A DNA stretch of 64,000 nucleotides, from assembly GCF_050003625.1 (NCBI RefSeq), contig NC_134397.1, positions 97,200,162 through 97,264,161 of the forward strand. Reading direction: 5' to 3'. Origin of the DNA: Haematobia irritans. Lineage: Eukaryota; Arthropoda; Insecta; Diptera; Muscidae. Shown one piece after another: positions 27,174 through 34,134 of the stretch. Numbering within the stretch: the first letter of the stretch is position 1; every line of letters starts with the position of its first letter. The notes beneath the pieces were generated by a model. The model saw nothing but the letters and a program-made list of their open reading frames with translations, made no database searches and was not told the origin of the DNA. The translations under genes and the position numbers were made by a program.

Positions 27174-28343
27174 TTAAATAATTTTTCGGACGACTCCAGT
27201 CAAAGGTGTGTATTCCATTATGCGATCATGTAATATAAGGCAGTGGGCTGAAGTGTTTTGTGGTATGGGTTTACTCGTCTCAATTTCTAATTTAACATCA
27301 ATTGGTCCATGTTTAATCATCTCATTCTGATGACTAACATCGATGACTATGAGAGGTGTAGTCTTGAAAGTTTCATGACTTAAAATTGCTTGCGGCTCTC
27401 GATGATAATAGTTTTCTTGAAATTTTATGTACATTTCATATAGAACGGCAAATCTGTTGTCATCGAAATTTAAATTTAAGTCGTCATACGGATATGTCTC
27501 TGAATTTAAATGTACTTTTATATTTGTTAAGTGGCAATGAGTAAATTTTCCTTCCCGTTCAAATGCAAACAAGATGAAACGAGGTCTTTCCCTATGCAGA
27601 GTTAACTTTACATTCCAGTTGCATTTCATAGATCCTGAGAATGTGGGGTTAAAATGACAGTCCCAACTTCGAAATGCAATTGGTAACGATGTTCCATCAC
27701 GAACGGTTTTCATCACCTTTATTTTCATTGCGTCAGACAGGTGTACATGGGGGATCCTCCACATTACATTTGTAATGTTTAAATTTAAATTTTCTTTGGA
27801 ATCTGATGAATAACATGCATGGTTGTCGCTAGAACTGCGTAAAAGTATAAGTTCGTGTTTGCTGTGTAATATAACTTTATTAAAATCTTCGGCAAACCCC
27901 AATAACATTTTCAATGGTACATAAAAGTTGAATGTATTAACAGGCATGTCCTCTAAACAACTCCACCCAGCGTTCAGAAGCATATTACTCTCAGAACTTG
28001 TTAGAGACGCGAAATTTTTTATTGTACTCGATATCCCTAGATATCTCGATCGATCAATTTCAACACCGTTTAGCTCATAGCGGATTTCATCAAACATGTG
28101 AGCTACACAGTTGTTTCTCAAACGAGCATTGGTTGCCTTCTCCCCATTACCAACTGTTATAGTACCCTCAATGTAAATATAACTTTCAGCTGGTAATACA
28201 TACAAGTCTTGGTTTTGAATGGTTATTCTAATTTCATCATTGTTTTTAAATGAACGTATATATGGTACATAACTATGATAGTCTTTTTTAATTATGTTTT
28301 CGTCAGAAAACGGTTTTTCAGTTACATTAAGAATATCACTCAT
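27174..28343 (-). CDS. MCP: Major capsid protein (double jelly-roll)
   Basis: This is the hexon-like capsid protein, 389 residues, with an ATG start. The N-terminal region has the conserved block NDEIRITIQNQDLYVLPAES followed by YIYIEGTITV, then FDEIRYELNGVEIDRSR, which match the double-jelly-roll capsid family shared by Polintons and adintoviruses as I know it. The sequence is rich in short beta-type segments and lacks a signal peptide or membrane span. Its ATG overlaps the stop of the small ORF upstream by four bases (ATGA). Together with the penton-like protein it would build an icosahedral shell. No stop or frameshift is present. Confidence 0.87.
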   Translation of the reverse strand: MSDILNVTEKPFSDENIIKKDYHSYVPYIRSFKNNDEIRITIQNQDLYVLPAESYIYIEGTITVGNGEKATNARLRNNCVAHMFDEIRYELNGVEIDRSRYLGISSTIKNFASLTSSESNMLLNAGWSCLEDMPVNTFNFYVPLKMLLGFAEDFNKVILHSKHELILLRSSSDNHACYSSDSKENLNLNITNVMWRIPHVHLSDAMKIKVMKTVRDGTSLPIAFRSWDCHFNPTFSGSMKCNWNVKLTLHRERPRFILFAFEREGKFTHCHLTNIKVHLNSETYPYDDLNLNFDDNRFAVLYEMYIKFQENYYHREPQAILSHETFKTTPLIVIDVSHQNEMIKHGPIDVKLEIETSKPIPQNTSAHCLILHDRIMEYTPLTGVVRKII

Positions 28344-28480
28344 TTTTGTTTCAATCGAAGGTTGAGAGATTGTAAAAATTTTCTATTTTCCTTAGTTAAT
28401 GGAAGTCGTATGCGTTTGGCGGATTGTTCTTGAATGTATCCTTTTGACTTTCCGCCTATATATTTATTATAAATAATCAT
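28340..28480 (-). CDS. 46-residue basic small ORF between penton and MCP
   Basis: The ATG at 28480-28478 overlaps the penton stop, and the TGA at 28342-28340 overlaps the MCP start, both as ATGA. The product is strongly basic (8 Lys and 4 Arg against 2 Glu in 46 residues). It has YIGGK near the start and ends with RLPLTKENRKFLQSLNLRL. This resembles small basic core peptides (adenovirus pX-like) proposed for adintovirus-type elements; that is an inference from composition and position. YIGG followed by K could be a site for the element's own protease. The exact fit into the gap and the two coupled overlaps argue that it is real. Confidence 0.75.
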   Translation of the reverse strand: MIIYNKYIGGKSKGYIQEQSAKRIRLPLTKENRKFLQSLNLRLKQK

Positions 28481-29166
28481 CGTCCAGATGGTCTTAGATG
28501 AAGGCGCAGAGTAATTTCCTCACCGCGGAAGTTTATTAAGCGTTCCTCTTGATCAACAATCCACACTTTAAGTGAACTAATTTCTTTGACGGTTACAGGT
28601 AAATAGATTAAATTTCTTGGTATTTCATCTAATTTATATCCTGGAGAAACATTTATGGCAAATTCATGAATGGTATGTACAGGTAAACCATTCATAAAAG
28701 CACCAGCGATAATATTGCATTGTACTTGAATAGCATTTACTCTCATAATATTAACGGGTAGGGATGATTTATGTTTTATTTTGGGTAACAAAACTCCTTT
28801 TTTAAAACCCAATAGACGACCAATAGAGCGTTCATGATTAAAATCGATTAAGTCGTGTGAGGAAAATATTTCAATTTGTAGGGTGTTGTTGTTAGCTGAA
28901 ATTTCAACTGTTTTCGAACCATTGTTTAGCCCATAGGCCATTTTAATGTAATCGACTATGTCTTCTAATTCATATGATCCTATTGGAATTTCAATTACCT
29001 TCTCCCCGATATGAAATAGATTATTATCATTGTCGACGTTTGGTATGGAGTTATATGAATGAAAATCTATTAATGCACATTCGTAATCACCAGACAGCTG
29101 TAGGGAAGGGAAATATTCAGCTGTTAGGATTGATGATTTGCCGGTCAGAGCAAGCGTTATTGACAT
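28477..29166 (-). CDS. penton: Minor capsid protein (penton-like, single jelly-roll)
   Basis: 229 residues with an ATG start. It lies directly upstream of the major capsid gene, as the penton gene does in related elements. The N-terminus MSITLALTGKSSILTAEYFP and the C-terminal beta-rich end with INFRGEEITLRLHLRP are features I associate with the Polinton minor capsid protein. It probably forms the capsid vertices. A TATAATAA stretch on the minus strand (29218-29211) about 45 bases upstream could be its promoter. Confidence 0.8.
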   Translation of the reverse strand: MSITLALTGKSSILTAEYFPSLQLSGDYECALIDFHSYNSIPNVDNDNNLFHIGEKVIEIPIGSYELEDIVDYIKMAYGLNNGSKTVEISANNNTLQIEIFSSHDLIDFNHERSIGRLLGFKKGVLLPKIKHKSSLPVNIMRVNAIQVQCNIIAGAFMNGLPVHTIHEFAINVSPGYKLDEIPRNLIYLPVTVKEISSLKVWIVDQEERLINFRGEEITLRLHLRPSGR

Positions 29167-29228
29167 AGTGAATTCTATACCTTGAATGGTAGATGATTAC
29201 ACATCATATTTTATTATATTTATTTCTA

Positions 29229-30146
29229 TTATATTAGATCGGTCTTATTTATCCATGAGTTATGTTGATTTGAGAATCCAAGCCATTTAACATAAACACG
29301 ATCTCCTTTAGTTTTTAAAACCTTTTCAACAAGAAACGAGTTGGGGTAACTGGTTCGCTTCAATTCATCCTCATAAAAACATCCCTTAATGGGATTCCCC
29401 TGATAATCTTCCAATATATATGTTACTGGGTTTGTGACTTTTATTAATTTAATACGGAATATCTCTGTACTGAAATTCGGTGTGTACCCCTTTTCAAATA
29501 TATTCTTATATTTACTTATTCGAACGAAATCACCCACTTTGTACTTATGAGGACCGAATATTTTGAGATTACTATATACGGTGTCTAGTAGCTTCTGTTC
29601 ATTTTGTGAATTTACTTTGTTCGGTGACATTTTTATTGTGCGATGTCTTGTTCTATTGTATGTATGGATTAAATTTTTGTAGAGGCCAATCCACTTATAA
29701 TTTCCATTAAAAGAAAACTCACGATACATTTTAGATTTTAATGTGCGGTTGAATCGTTCAACAATTGATGCTTTCATTACACTATACGTAGAATAGTGGT
29801 TGATGGAATATTTTTTCATTAAGTCTTCAAAACTTTTATTGAAAAATTCTTTTCCATCATCAGTTTGTAAATTTTTCGGAACTCTTCCGTCTTTTAATAT
29901 CCTTTGAAAAGCTGTTGTAACATCATTTGCATTTTTAGACTTAGTTGCTTCAGCCCAGGCATATTTAGAGAACGTGTCGATAACGGTTAACAAATATTTG
30001 TATCCATTATTTACTCTCGCGTAATTCCCCATTTCAACGAGATCTGCTTGCCACAAGTCATCGATTCCCTTCATTATCACTCTACGACGAGGAAAGTTTT
30101 TACGCGCCTGAGAATGAATTTCATTTACGATCCCCCTCTTCTCCAT
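29229..30146 (-). CDS. INT: Polinton integrase with C-terminal chromodomain
   Basis: Retroviral-type DDE integrase that inserts the element and makes the 6-bp duplication. 305 residues, ATG start. The core begins at LWQADLVEM (Asp35), then TDDGKEFF (Asp96) and IVERFNRT (Glu130), which form the catalytic triad. The N-terminal HHCC zinc finger of retroviral integrases is not seen; the protein starts with a basic region, as is usual for Polintons. The last 40 residues resemble a chromodomain (VEKVLKTKGDRVYVKWLGF), which could guide integration to marked chromatin. The ATG overlaps the previous stop by one base (TAATG). Confidence 0.93.
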   Translation of the reverse strand: MEKRGIVNEIHSQARKNFPRRRVIMKGIDDLWQADLVEMGNYARVNNGYKYLLTVIDTFSKYAWAEATKSKNANDVTTAFQRILKDGRVPKNLQTDDGKEFFNKSFEDLMKKYSINHYSTYSVMKASIVERFNRTLKSKMYREFSFNGNYKWIGLYKNLIHTYNRTRHRTIKMSPNKVNSQNEQKLLDTVYSNLKIFGPHKYKVGDFVRISKYKNIFEKGYTPNFSTEIFRIKLIKVTNPVTYILEDYQGNPIKGCFYEDELKRTSYPNSFLVEKVLKTKGDRVYVKWLGFSNQHNSWINKTDLI

Positions 30147-30490
30147 TATTGATCTTTTTTATTAAATATTAATGTGGGTGAAGGGGGAAATTTACTCATT
30201 GTTTCATATATAGTCGCTAGTGAGGTTTTCAATTGTGAAATCTGTTCATGTGTTTTGTAAAATTCTTCGCTTAAATCTTTTTTAAATATTTCTTGCGAGC
30301 GCGTGATTTGTGTTTGCAAGTAAACTTTGTTGACTGCGTCTCGATCTTCTGTGGGTGCCCCCAAATTTTTGATTTTTTTATGTTGTATATCGAGGTTATA
30401 ATACCGGTCAAAAGTAATTCCCAGAATTTTTTGAGCATTTTTTCTTAGAATATCAGAGTTTGAAAAGTGACCGAACTTATCGACACTCAT
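30146..30490 (-). CDS. Small fibre-like coiled-coil protein
   Basis: 114 residues with an ATG start. The middle holds KNLGAPTEDRDAVNKVYL, a pattern reminiscent of repeats in trimeric tail and fibre proteins (NxGxPxxxxDAxxKxYx), and is followed by a predicted helix rich in E, K, Q and L (about 60-100), likely a coiled coil. A role as a short fibre or capsid accessory is an inference from that motif and the position in the virion gene block. The stop overlaps the integrase ATG. Confidence 0.6.
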   Translation of the reverse strand: MSVDKFGHFSNSDILRKNAQKILGITFDRYYNLDIQHKKIKNLGAPTEDRDAVNKVYLQTQITRSQEIFKKDLSEEFYKTHEQISQLKTSLATIYETMSKFPPSPTLIFNKKDQ

Positions 30491-30517
30491 CTTGTTAATA
30501 AAGCGTTAAACAAAATG

Positions 30518-31375
30518 CTAATAAATTATATCTGCTTCTCGGAGTTCTTCAATAATGGATACTATTTCATTATTATGATTATTATGACCAGCATTCGATG
30601 ATGCAATCAAAAGTTTGAGACGTTCAACTAATTCATTGGGATCATCCCAATATATATAGTTTGGTTTTCTTATGTTTACTCTCATTAACCCTTCACCCAT
30701 GTGAGTAGGTTGAAATATTTTCTTTATTATTTTGGTATATTTAAAACCTTTGCTACCTTTAATTTGACCTTCCGGCATATAATCTCTTTTATGAGCATTC
30801 GTGTTAATCAAGATTTTCTTATAAATTTCCAATTCATAGTTATCATAATTTTGAGGATTTTTATAAAAAAGCAGTTCGAATAGACCTGGTGTTCGCCCCC
30901 AAATTTGATTTCCTATTATAATTTTATCATCAGTCAAGTGTAGGTCACTATTTCCAAACTTCCAAACACCTGCACTATCTTTATGGAGACCAAAAGTTGT
31001 ATCAAGTTTTTTATTGTTTTCTAAGGTGTTTAAATCATATGAGATATCATCACCATTATCATCATCTTCTGATTGTGAAAAGAATAGATCTTCATCATTG
31101 TTTTCATCCTCCTTTTTACTGAAATCCTTTTTATTGGGTGTCGTTGAGGTTTTACTTTCTCCTACCTTAAATTCTCTCTTTGGTGATCTCTCATCAAAAT
31201 TTGAAATACTATTTTCTTTACTCATCTTTAACATTTTATTGAGGGGGACTGTAAGCGGTTTGAAGGTATTTTCAAGTTGTGAGGCAATCACATTTTCCCC
31301 ATGTCTAATATTTTCAAATTTTCTTCTTAGAATTTTTCTCGTCTTTACGAGTTTTTTTAATGTATTTTCATCCAT
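30518..31375 (-). CDS. DUF8207-like virion-module protein
   Basis: 285 residues, ATG start. Residues 1-60 form a basic, helical region, 60-115 are charged and disordered (acidic run with EDENNDEDLFF), and about 120-235 form a folded domain with FGNSDLHLTDDKIIIGNQIW and GRTPGLFELLFYK. I associate this domain with DUF8207, often found beside Polinton capsid genes in arthropods; its function is not known to me. A core or scaffolding role is possible. It lies 36 nt downstream of the ATPase and 27 nt upstream of the next ORF. Confidence 0.65.
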   Translation of the reverse strand: MDENTLKKLVKTRKILRRKFENIRHGENVIASQLENTFKPLTVPLNKMLKMSKENSISNFDERSPKREFKVGESKTSTTPNKKDFSKKEDENNDEDLFFSQSEDDDNGDDISYDLNTLENNKKLDTTFGLHKDSAGVWKFGNSDLHLTDDKIIIGNQIWGRTPGLFELLFYKNPQNYDNYELEIYKKILINTNAHKRDYMPEGQIKGSKGFKYTKIIKKIFQPTHMGEGLMRVNIRKPNYIYWDDPNELVERLKLLIASSNAGHNNHNNEIVSIIEELREADIIY

Positions 31376-31411
31376 TTTTTACGTCTGCTTTAAAAGAAAT
31401 GTTTTTAATTA

Positions 31412-32098
31412 CTAAACATGTATGTAGGTATCAAAGCCTTTTCTATATCGTCCATTGTTAATTTCATCATCCTTACATATTGTGAGAAATTGGTACTTAT
31501 CTTTCCAACATTCGCAACATATTTCTTTAAATTCCTTAAACGACATATCACTTCCGACATGATCATCATATATATGCTTCAAATTCATTTCATCTTGTTT
31601 GAAAATGATAATAAAATTTGCATTGTCACGAATTAAATGTTTTGGAATGCGTGTATAGGTTTGACCCAAATAGAAACAGTCTATATTTTTATGTCGTCCC
31701 ATACAAAAATATGCTCGAATATTATTTTGTTTTTCGCAGGCAACATCATCAAAAATTATTATTGAATTTGTTTTTGCTTGATCCGGTGCTATCACATCGC
31801 TGTTATCTGAAAAGGTGTACAACCCCATCCCCTTTATAGGCTTTAATAGTGTTTTCAGATATTCATACTTCGGTTGGTATAGTGATTTTGAATAGAGATA
31901 GATATTTTCAAATTTTAGTCCGTTTGGACTTTCAATTAAACTAATCATAGTATTAGTTTTACCACAGTTTGAGGGACCGACAATTAAAGCTCGTATTGAA
32001 TTGGGTAGCAATGTACTATGCCTTGTTTTAATTGATCTATTATGTAGAAAATCATAGTTTTGTACTTTTATATTTTTATCCTGCTTTATTAAGCGCAT
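31412..32098 (-). CDS. ATP: A32-like genome-packaging ATPase
   Basis: This is an FtsK/HerA-superfamily ATPase that would pump DNA into the capsid. 228 residues, ATG start. Walker A is GPSNCGKT (residues 41-48) and Walker B is IIIFDD (113-118). YLGQTYTRIPKHLIRDNANF carries the conserved Gln-containing sensor motif. It is the first gene of the leftward series and faces the PLA2 gene across a 64-bp gap. A TATATA box on the minus strand (32160-32155) lies 56 bases upstream of its ATG. Confidence 0.93.
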   Translation of the reverse strand: MRLIKQDKNIKVQNYDFLHNRSIKTRHSTLLPNSIRALIVGPSNCGKTNTMISLIESPNGLKFENIYLYSKSLYQPKYEYLKTLLKPIKGMGLYTFSDNSDVIAPDQAKTNSIIIFDDVACEKQNNIRAYFCMGRHKNIDCFYLGQTYTRIPKHLIRDNANFIIIFKQDEMNLKHIYDDHVGSDMSFKEFKEICCECWKDKYQFLTICKDDEINNGRYRKGFDTYIHV

Positions 32099-32162
32099 TT
32101 TGATTACTGTGAATTTATTGTTTTTCTCCCTCCTTTTATGTCAGCAATTAAACATATATAAA
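32099..32162. promoter_or_regulatory. 64-bp divergent promoter region, ATPase / PLA2
   Basis: This is the only spacer between two divergent start codons. It contains TATATA at 32155-32160, correctly placed for the leftward ATPase but too close to the PLA2 ATG to serve it, so the PLA2 promoter may lie inside the ATPase ORF. A seven-codon upstream ORF (ATG at 32138, out of frame) ends just before the PLA2 start. Confidence 0.45.
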
Positions 32163-32975
32163 ATGATTGTATACGCAAAAAATAAAATTAATCGAAAGAA
32201 AGCTGTGCAAGGAAGAGGACTAGTTAACAAATTAATTAATGCGCTACCATTTGAATTACATCTACCTGGATATCAATATTGTGGACCTGGTACAAAATTA
32301 CAAAAAAGGTTAGAACGTGGTGACAAAGGAATAAATGCACTAGATGCTGCGTGCAAAGATCATGATATAGCATACTCTGAAAGTCAAGATTTACAACATA
32401 GACATAGAGCCGACAGAGAACTAGCCGAACGTGCATGGGAACGTGTGAAAGCCAAAGATAGCAGTTGGGGTGAAAAATTAAATGCCTATTTGATAACAAA
32501 TACCATGAAGGTCAAGACAAAATTTGGTATGGGAATGAAAAAGAACACTAACTCTGGCGGGAAAAATATTTTTACTACAGCGGTTAAAAAGGCCACTTCA
32601 ATTCTAAAGAAAGAAAAACCTTCAGACATTAATGCTGCTATAAAAGTAGCACGAAATGTAATTAGTAAGTCTTTCAAGGGAAAGAAATCACAAGTTGTCA
32701 TTCCAAGAGTTATTAGAGTACCGAAAATTGGTGGTTTCCTTCCCTTAATACCAATTCTAACAGCACTAAGTGCTGTAGGAGCATTAGCATCAGGTGGTGC
32801 ATCCATAGCCAAAGCAGTGAACTCAGCCAAAGCAGCAAAGCAACAACTGGAGGAAAATGCACGACATAATAGAGCCATGGAAAGTGTGGTGGTGGGAAAA
32901 GGACTTTACCTGAAACCCTACAAAAAGGGAATGAGTTTAGTAGTCAACAATAAACCGCACGCGTTAAAAAACTGA
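32163..32975 (+). CDS. Parvovirus-type phospholipase A2 virion protein
   Basis: 270 residues from the first ATG (the frame is open further upstream without ATG). Residues 33-75 carry the secreted-PLA2-like core: calcium loop YCGPGT (39-44) and catalytic HDIAY (His67, Asp68). Parvoviruses use this domain in VP1 to leave endosomes, so a membrane-breaching role is likely. A hydrophobic, Ala/Gly-rich stretch follows (about 190-222), reminiscent of a membrane-active segment. VQGRGL (15-20) and VVGKGL (243-248) resemble adenain-type cleavage sites. The gene ends with A AAA AAC followed by TGA and overlaps the protease frame. Confidence 0.85.
   Translation: MIVYAKNKINRKKAVQGRGLVNKLINALPFELHLPGYQYCGPGTKLQKRLERGDKGINALDAACKDHDIAYSESQDLQHRHRADRELAERAWERVKAKDSSWGEKLNAYLITNTMKVKTKFGMGMKKNTNSGGKNIFTTAVKKATSILKKEKPSDINAAIKVARNVISKSFKGKKSQVVIPRVIRVPKIGGFLPLIPILTALSAVGALASGGASIAKAVNSAKAAKQQLEENARHNRAMESVVVGKGLYLKPYKKGMSLVVNNKPHALKN
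32966..32972 (+). promoter_or_regulatory. Slippery heptamer A AAA AAC for -1 frameshift
   Basis: In the PLA2 reading frame the sequence is TTA AAA AAC TGA. This gives the canonical X XXY YYZ heptamer, directly before the stop. A -1 slip continues with CTG ATA AGT CGG, which is exactly the protease frame and leads into its conserved LPNRALTN region. The protease frame has no ATG before 33062. I did not find a convincing downstream pseudoknot by eye. Confidence 0.72.
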
Positions 32976-33328
32976 TAAGTCGGCTACCTAATAGAGCGTT
33001 AACAAATAATGAATTGAACGAATTTGCTTTAAAATATATTCCGCACTTTAGAGGTGTATACATGAGAGATAAATTACCACAAAAACCTCATAAAATTGAG
33101 TGTGGTATAGTAAACCTTGACACCTACAAAGGTGCTGGCACACATTGGGTAGCCTATTATAAAAACAAGGATTCAATTGAATATTTCGATAGTTTTGGGA
33201 ACTTGCAACCACCATTAGAGATTTTAAGATATTTAGGAAATAAAATACAGTATAATTATAAGCGAGTACAAAGGTTTAATTCCTTCAACTGTGGACATCT
33301 ATGTCTTTCATTCCTCAGTCAATTTTAA
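32972..33328 (+). CDS. PRO: Adenain-like cysteine protease (by -1 frameshift)
   Basis: Maturation protease that would cleave virion proteins. The frame opens at 32954 and ends at 33328. The catalytic set is His in GTHWVAYY, Asp in YFDSFG and Cys in NCGHLCL. The conserved N-terminal part (LPNRALTNNELNEFALKY, then IPHFRGVYMRDKLP) is read only from codons upstream of any ATG, so a start at 33062 (Met of MRDKLP) would delete it. Frameshifting from the PLA2 gene would give a fusion of about 388 residues, with the protease making up the last 118. Splicing or a non-ATG start (TTG at 33014) are alternatives. AATAAA overlaps the stop. Confidence 0.85.
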   Translation: MISRLPNRALTNNELNEFALKYIPHFRGVYMRDKLPQKPHKIECGIVNLDTYKGAGTHWVAYYKNKDSIEYFDSFGNLQPPLEILRYLGNKIQYNYKRVQRFNSFNCGHLCLSFLSQF

Positions 33329-33374
33329 TAAAACAAAAAAATTAGAGTTTGTTAGTCGTTTTTATTTAGGTAAT

Positions 33375-34025
33375 TTATTGACTATCTACAGTAGCATACG
33401 AATTATAAATTTCAACATCTTTTTTAATAATATTTTTCATTTTTTTACCAAATTCGAAACAAAGTCGTGTTAAATCAACAACAACTTCTTTTTCATAAAA
33501 TCCTCTAATTTCGTTTATTTGAATATAAGTTTTCTTTAATCTAGCACATGTAGGAATATAGAAATTATAATAAAAGAATGAAATTTGCTTCTGTAGAATT
33601 GCATTCCAGCAGACAAATGTCGTTAGGAAAATGCTGATTCGAATAATGGATCGCCATGTTTCTCCATCGATTTTGATTTTATGATCGCTTTGACGAAAAA
33701 CAAGGAAACAGGTACCATCCTTCTGTCGAAAATCAAAGCTGATATACTCATTGTTAATGTCATTCAGCAGACTGAAAGAGTCGAAAAATTCAAACTGATC
33801 AAGTCTCAGTTGAATATATTCCTTATACGTCATCAAATGAAGCCACATCTCTCGTGAAAATCCAATGAAATTCTTCTTTTTGTCCTGTAACCAAATTAGT
33901 GGTTCGAAGCAGCATGATGTTGAAAATCCACATGTAACTTTTAAACGAGTATTAACGAAATACTCAAATTCAAAAACCACATCATGGTTCTTAAACAATT
34001 CACCTTTGAAAATATTGGACGTCAT
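33375..34025 (-). CDS. Polinton protein of unknown function (216 residues)
   Basis: I do not recognise this gene with confidence. The ATG chosen is at 34025; an open but ATG-less extension reaches 34049. It shows beta-rich segments (VFEFEYF, LKVTCGF, ISFDFRQ, CFLVFRQ) and a short helix after KIKIDGETWRSII; this strand-strand-helix order is faintly like PC4-type ssDNA-binding domains, but that is weak. Cys is frequent. It shares a 109-bp divergent promoter with the gene at 34135. It is intact, compact with neighbours and presumably functional in the element. Confidence 0.6.
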   Translation of the reverse strand: MTSNIFKGELFKNHDVVFEFEYFVNTRLKVTCGFSTSCCFEPLIWLQDKKKNFIGFSREMWLHLMTYKEYIQLRLDQFEFFDSFSLLNDINNEYISFDFRQKDGTCFLVFRQSDHKIKIDGETWRSIIRISIFLTTFVCWNAILQKQISFFYYNFYIPTCARLKKTYIQINEIRGFYEKEVVVDLTRLCFEFGKKMKNIIKKDVEIYNSYATVDSQ

Positions 34026-34076
34026 TGGCGTTGAAAAAACTTTTAACACTGATGGAGAACCCCAACGAAAAATGCG

Positions 34077-34085
34077 TATATATAG
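34077..34085. promoter_or_regulatory. Shared palindromic TATA box of a divergent gene pair
   Basis: TATATATAG lies about 51 bases from the ATG at 34025 on the minus strand and 50 bases from the ATG at 34135 on the plus strand. Being self-complementary it could position Pol II in both directions. Confidence 0.5.
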
Positions 34086-34134
34086 TCTTCCCGTCTCATA
34101 AATTCTTCAGTATATTCAAAATTATTGAGAGAAA

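Noticed and set aside
32973..33060. A strong pseudoknot after the slippery site
   Set aside because: I could find only short weak pairings by eye (for example gttaa with ttaac), so I do not claim a structure.
33014..33328. Protease starting at TTG 33014
   Set aside because: TTG starts are rare in eukaryotes, conserved residues lie upstream in the same frame, and a slippery site explains access to the frame.
34025..34049. Longer start for the 216-residue gene
   Set aside because: The extension begins with GTG; the first ATG at 34025 fits the shared TATA spacing.
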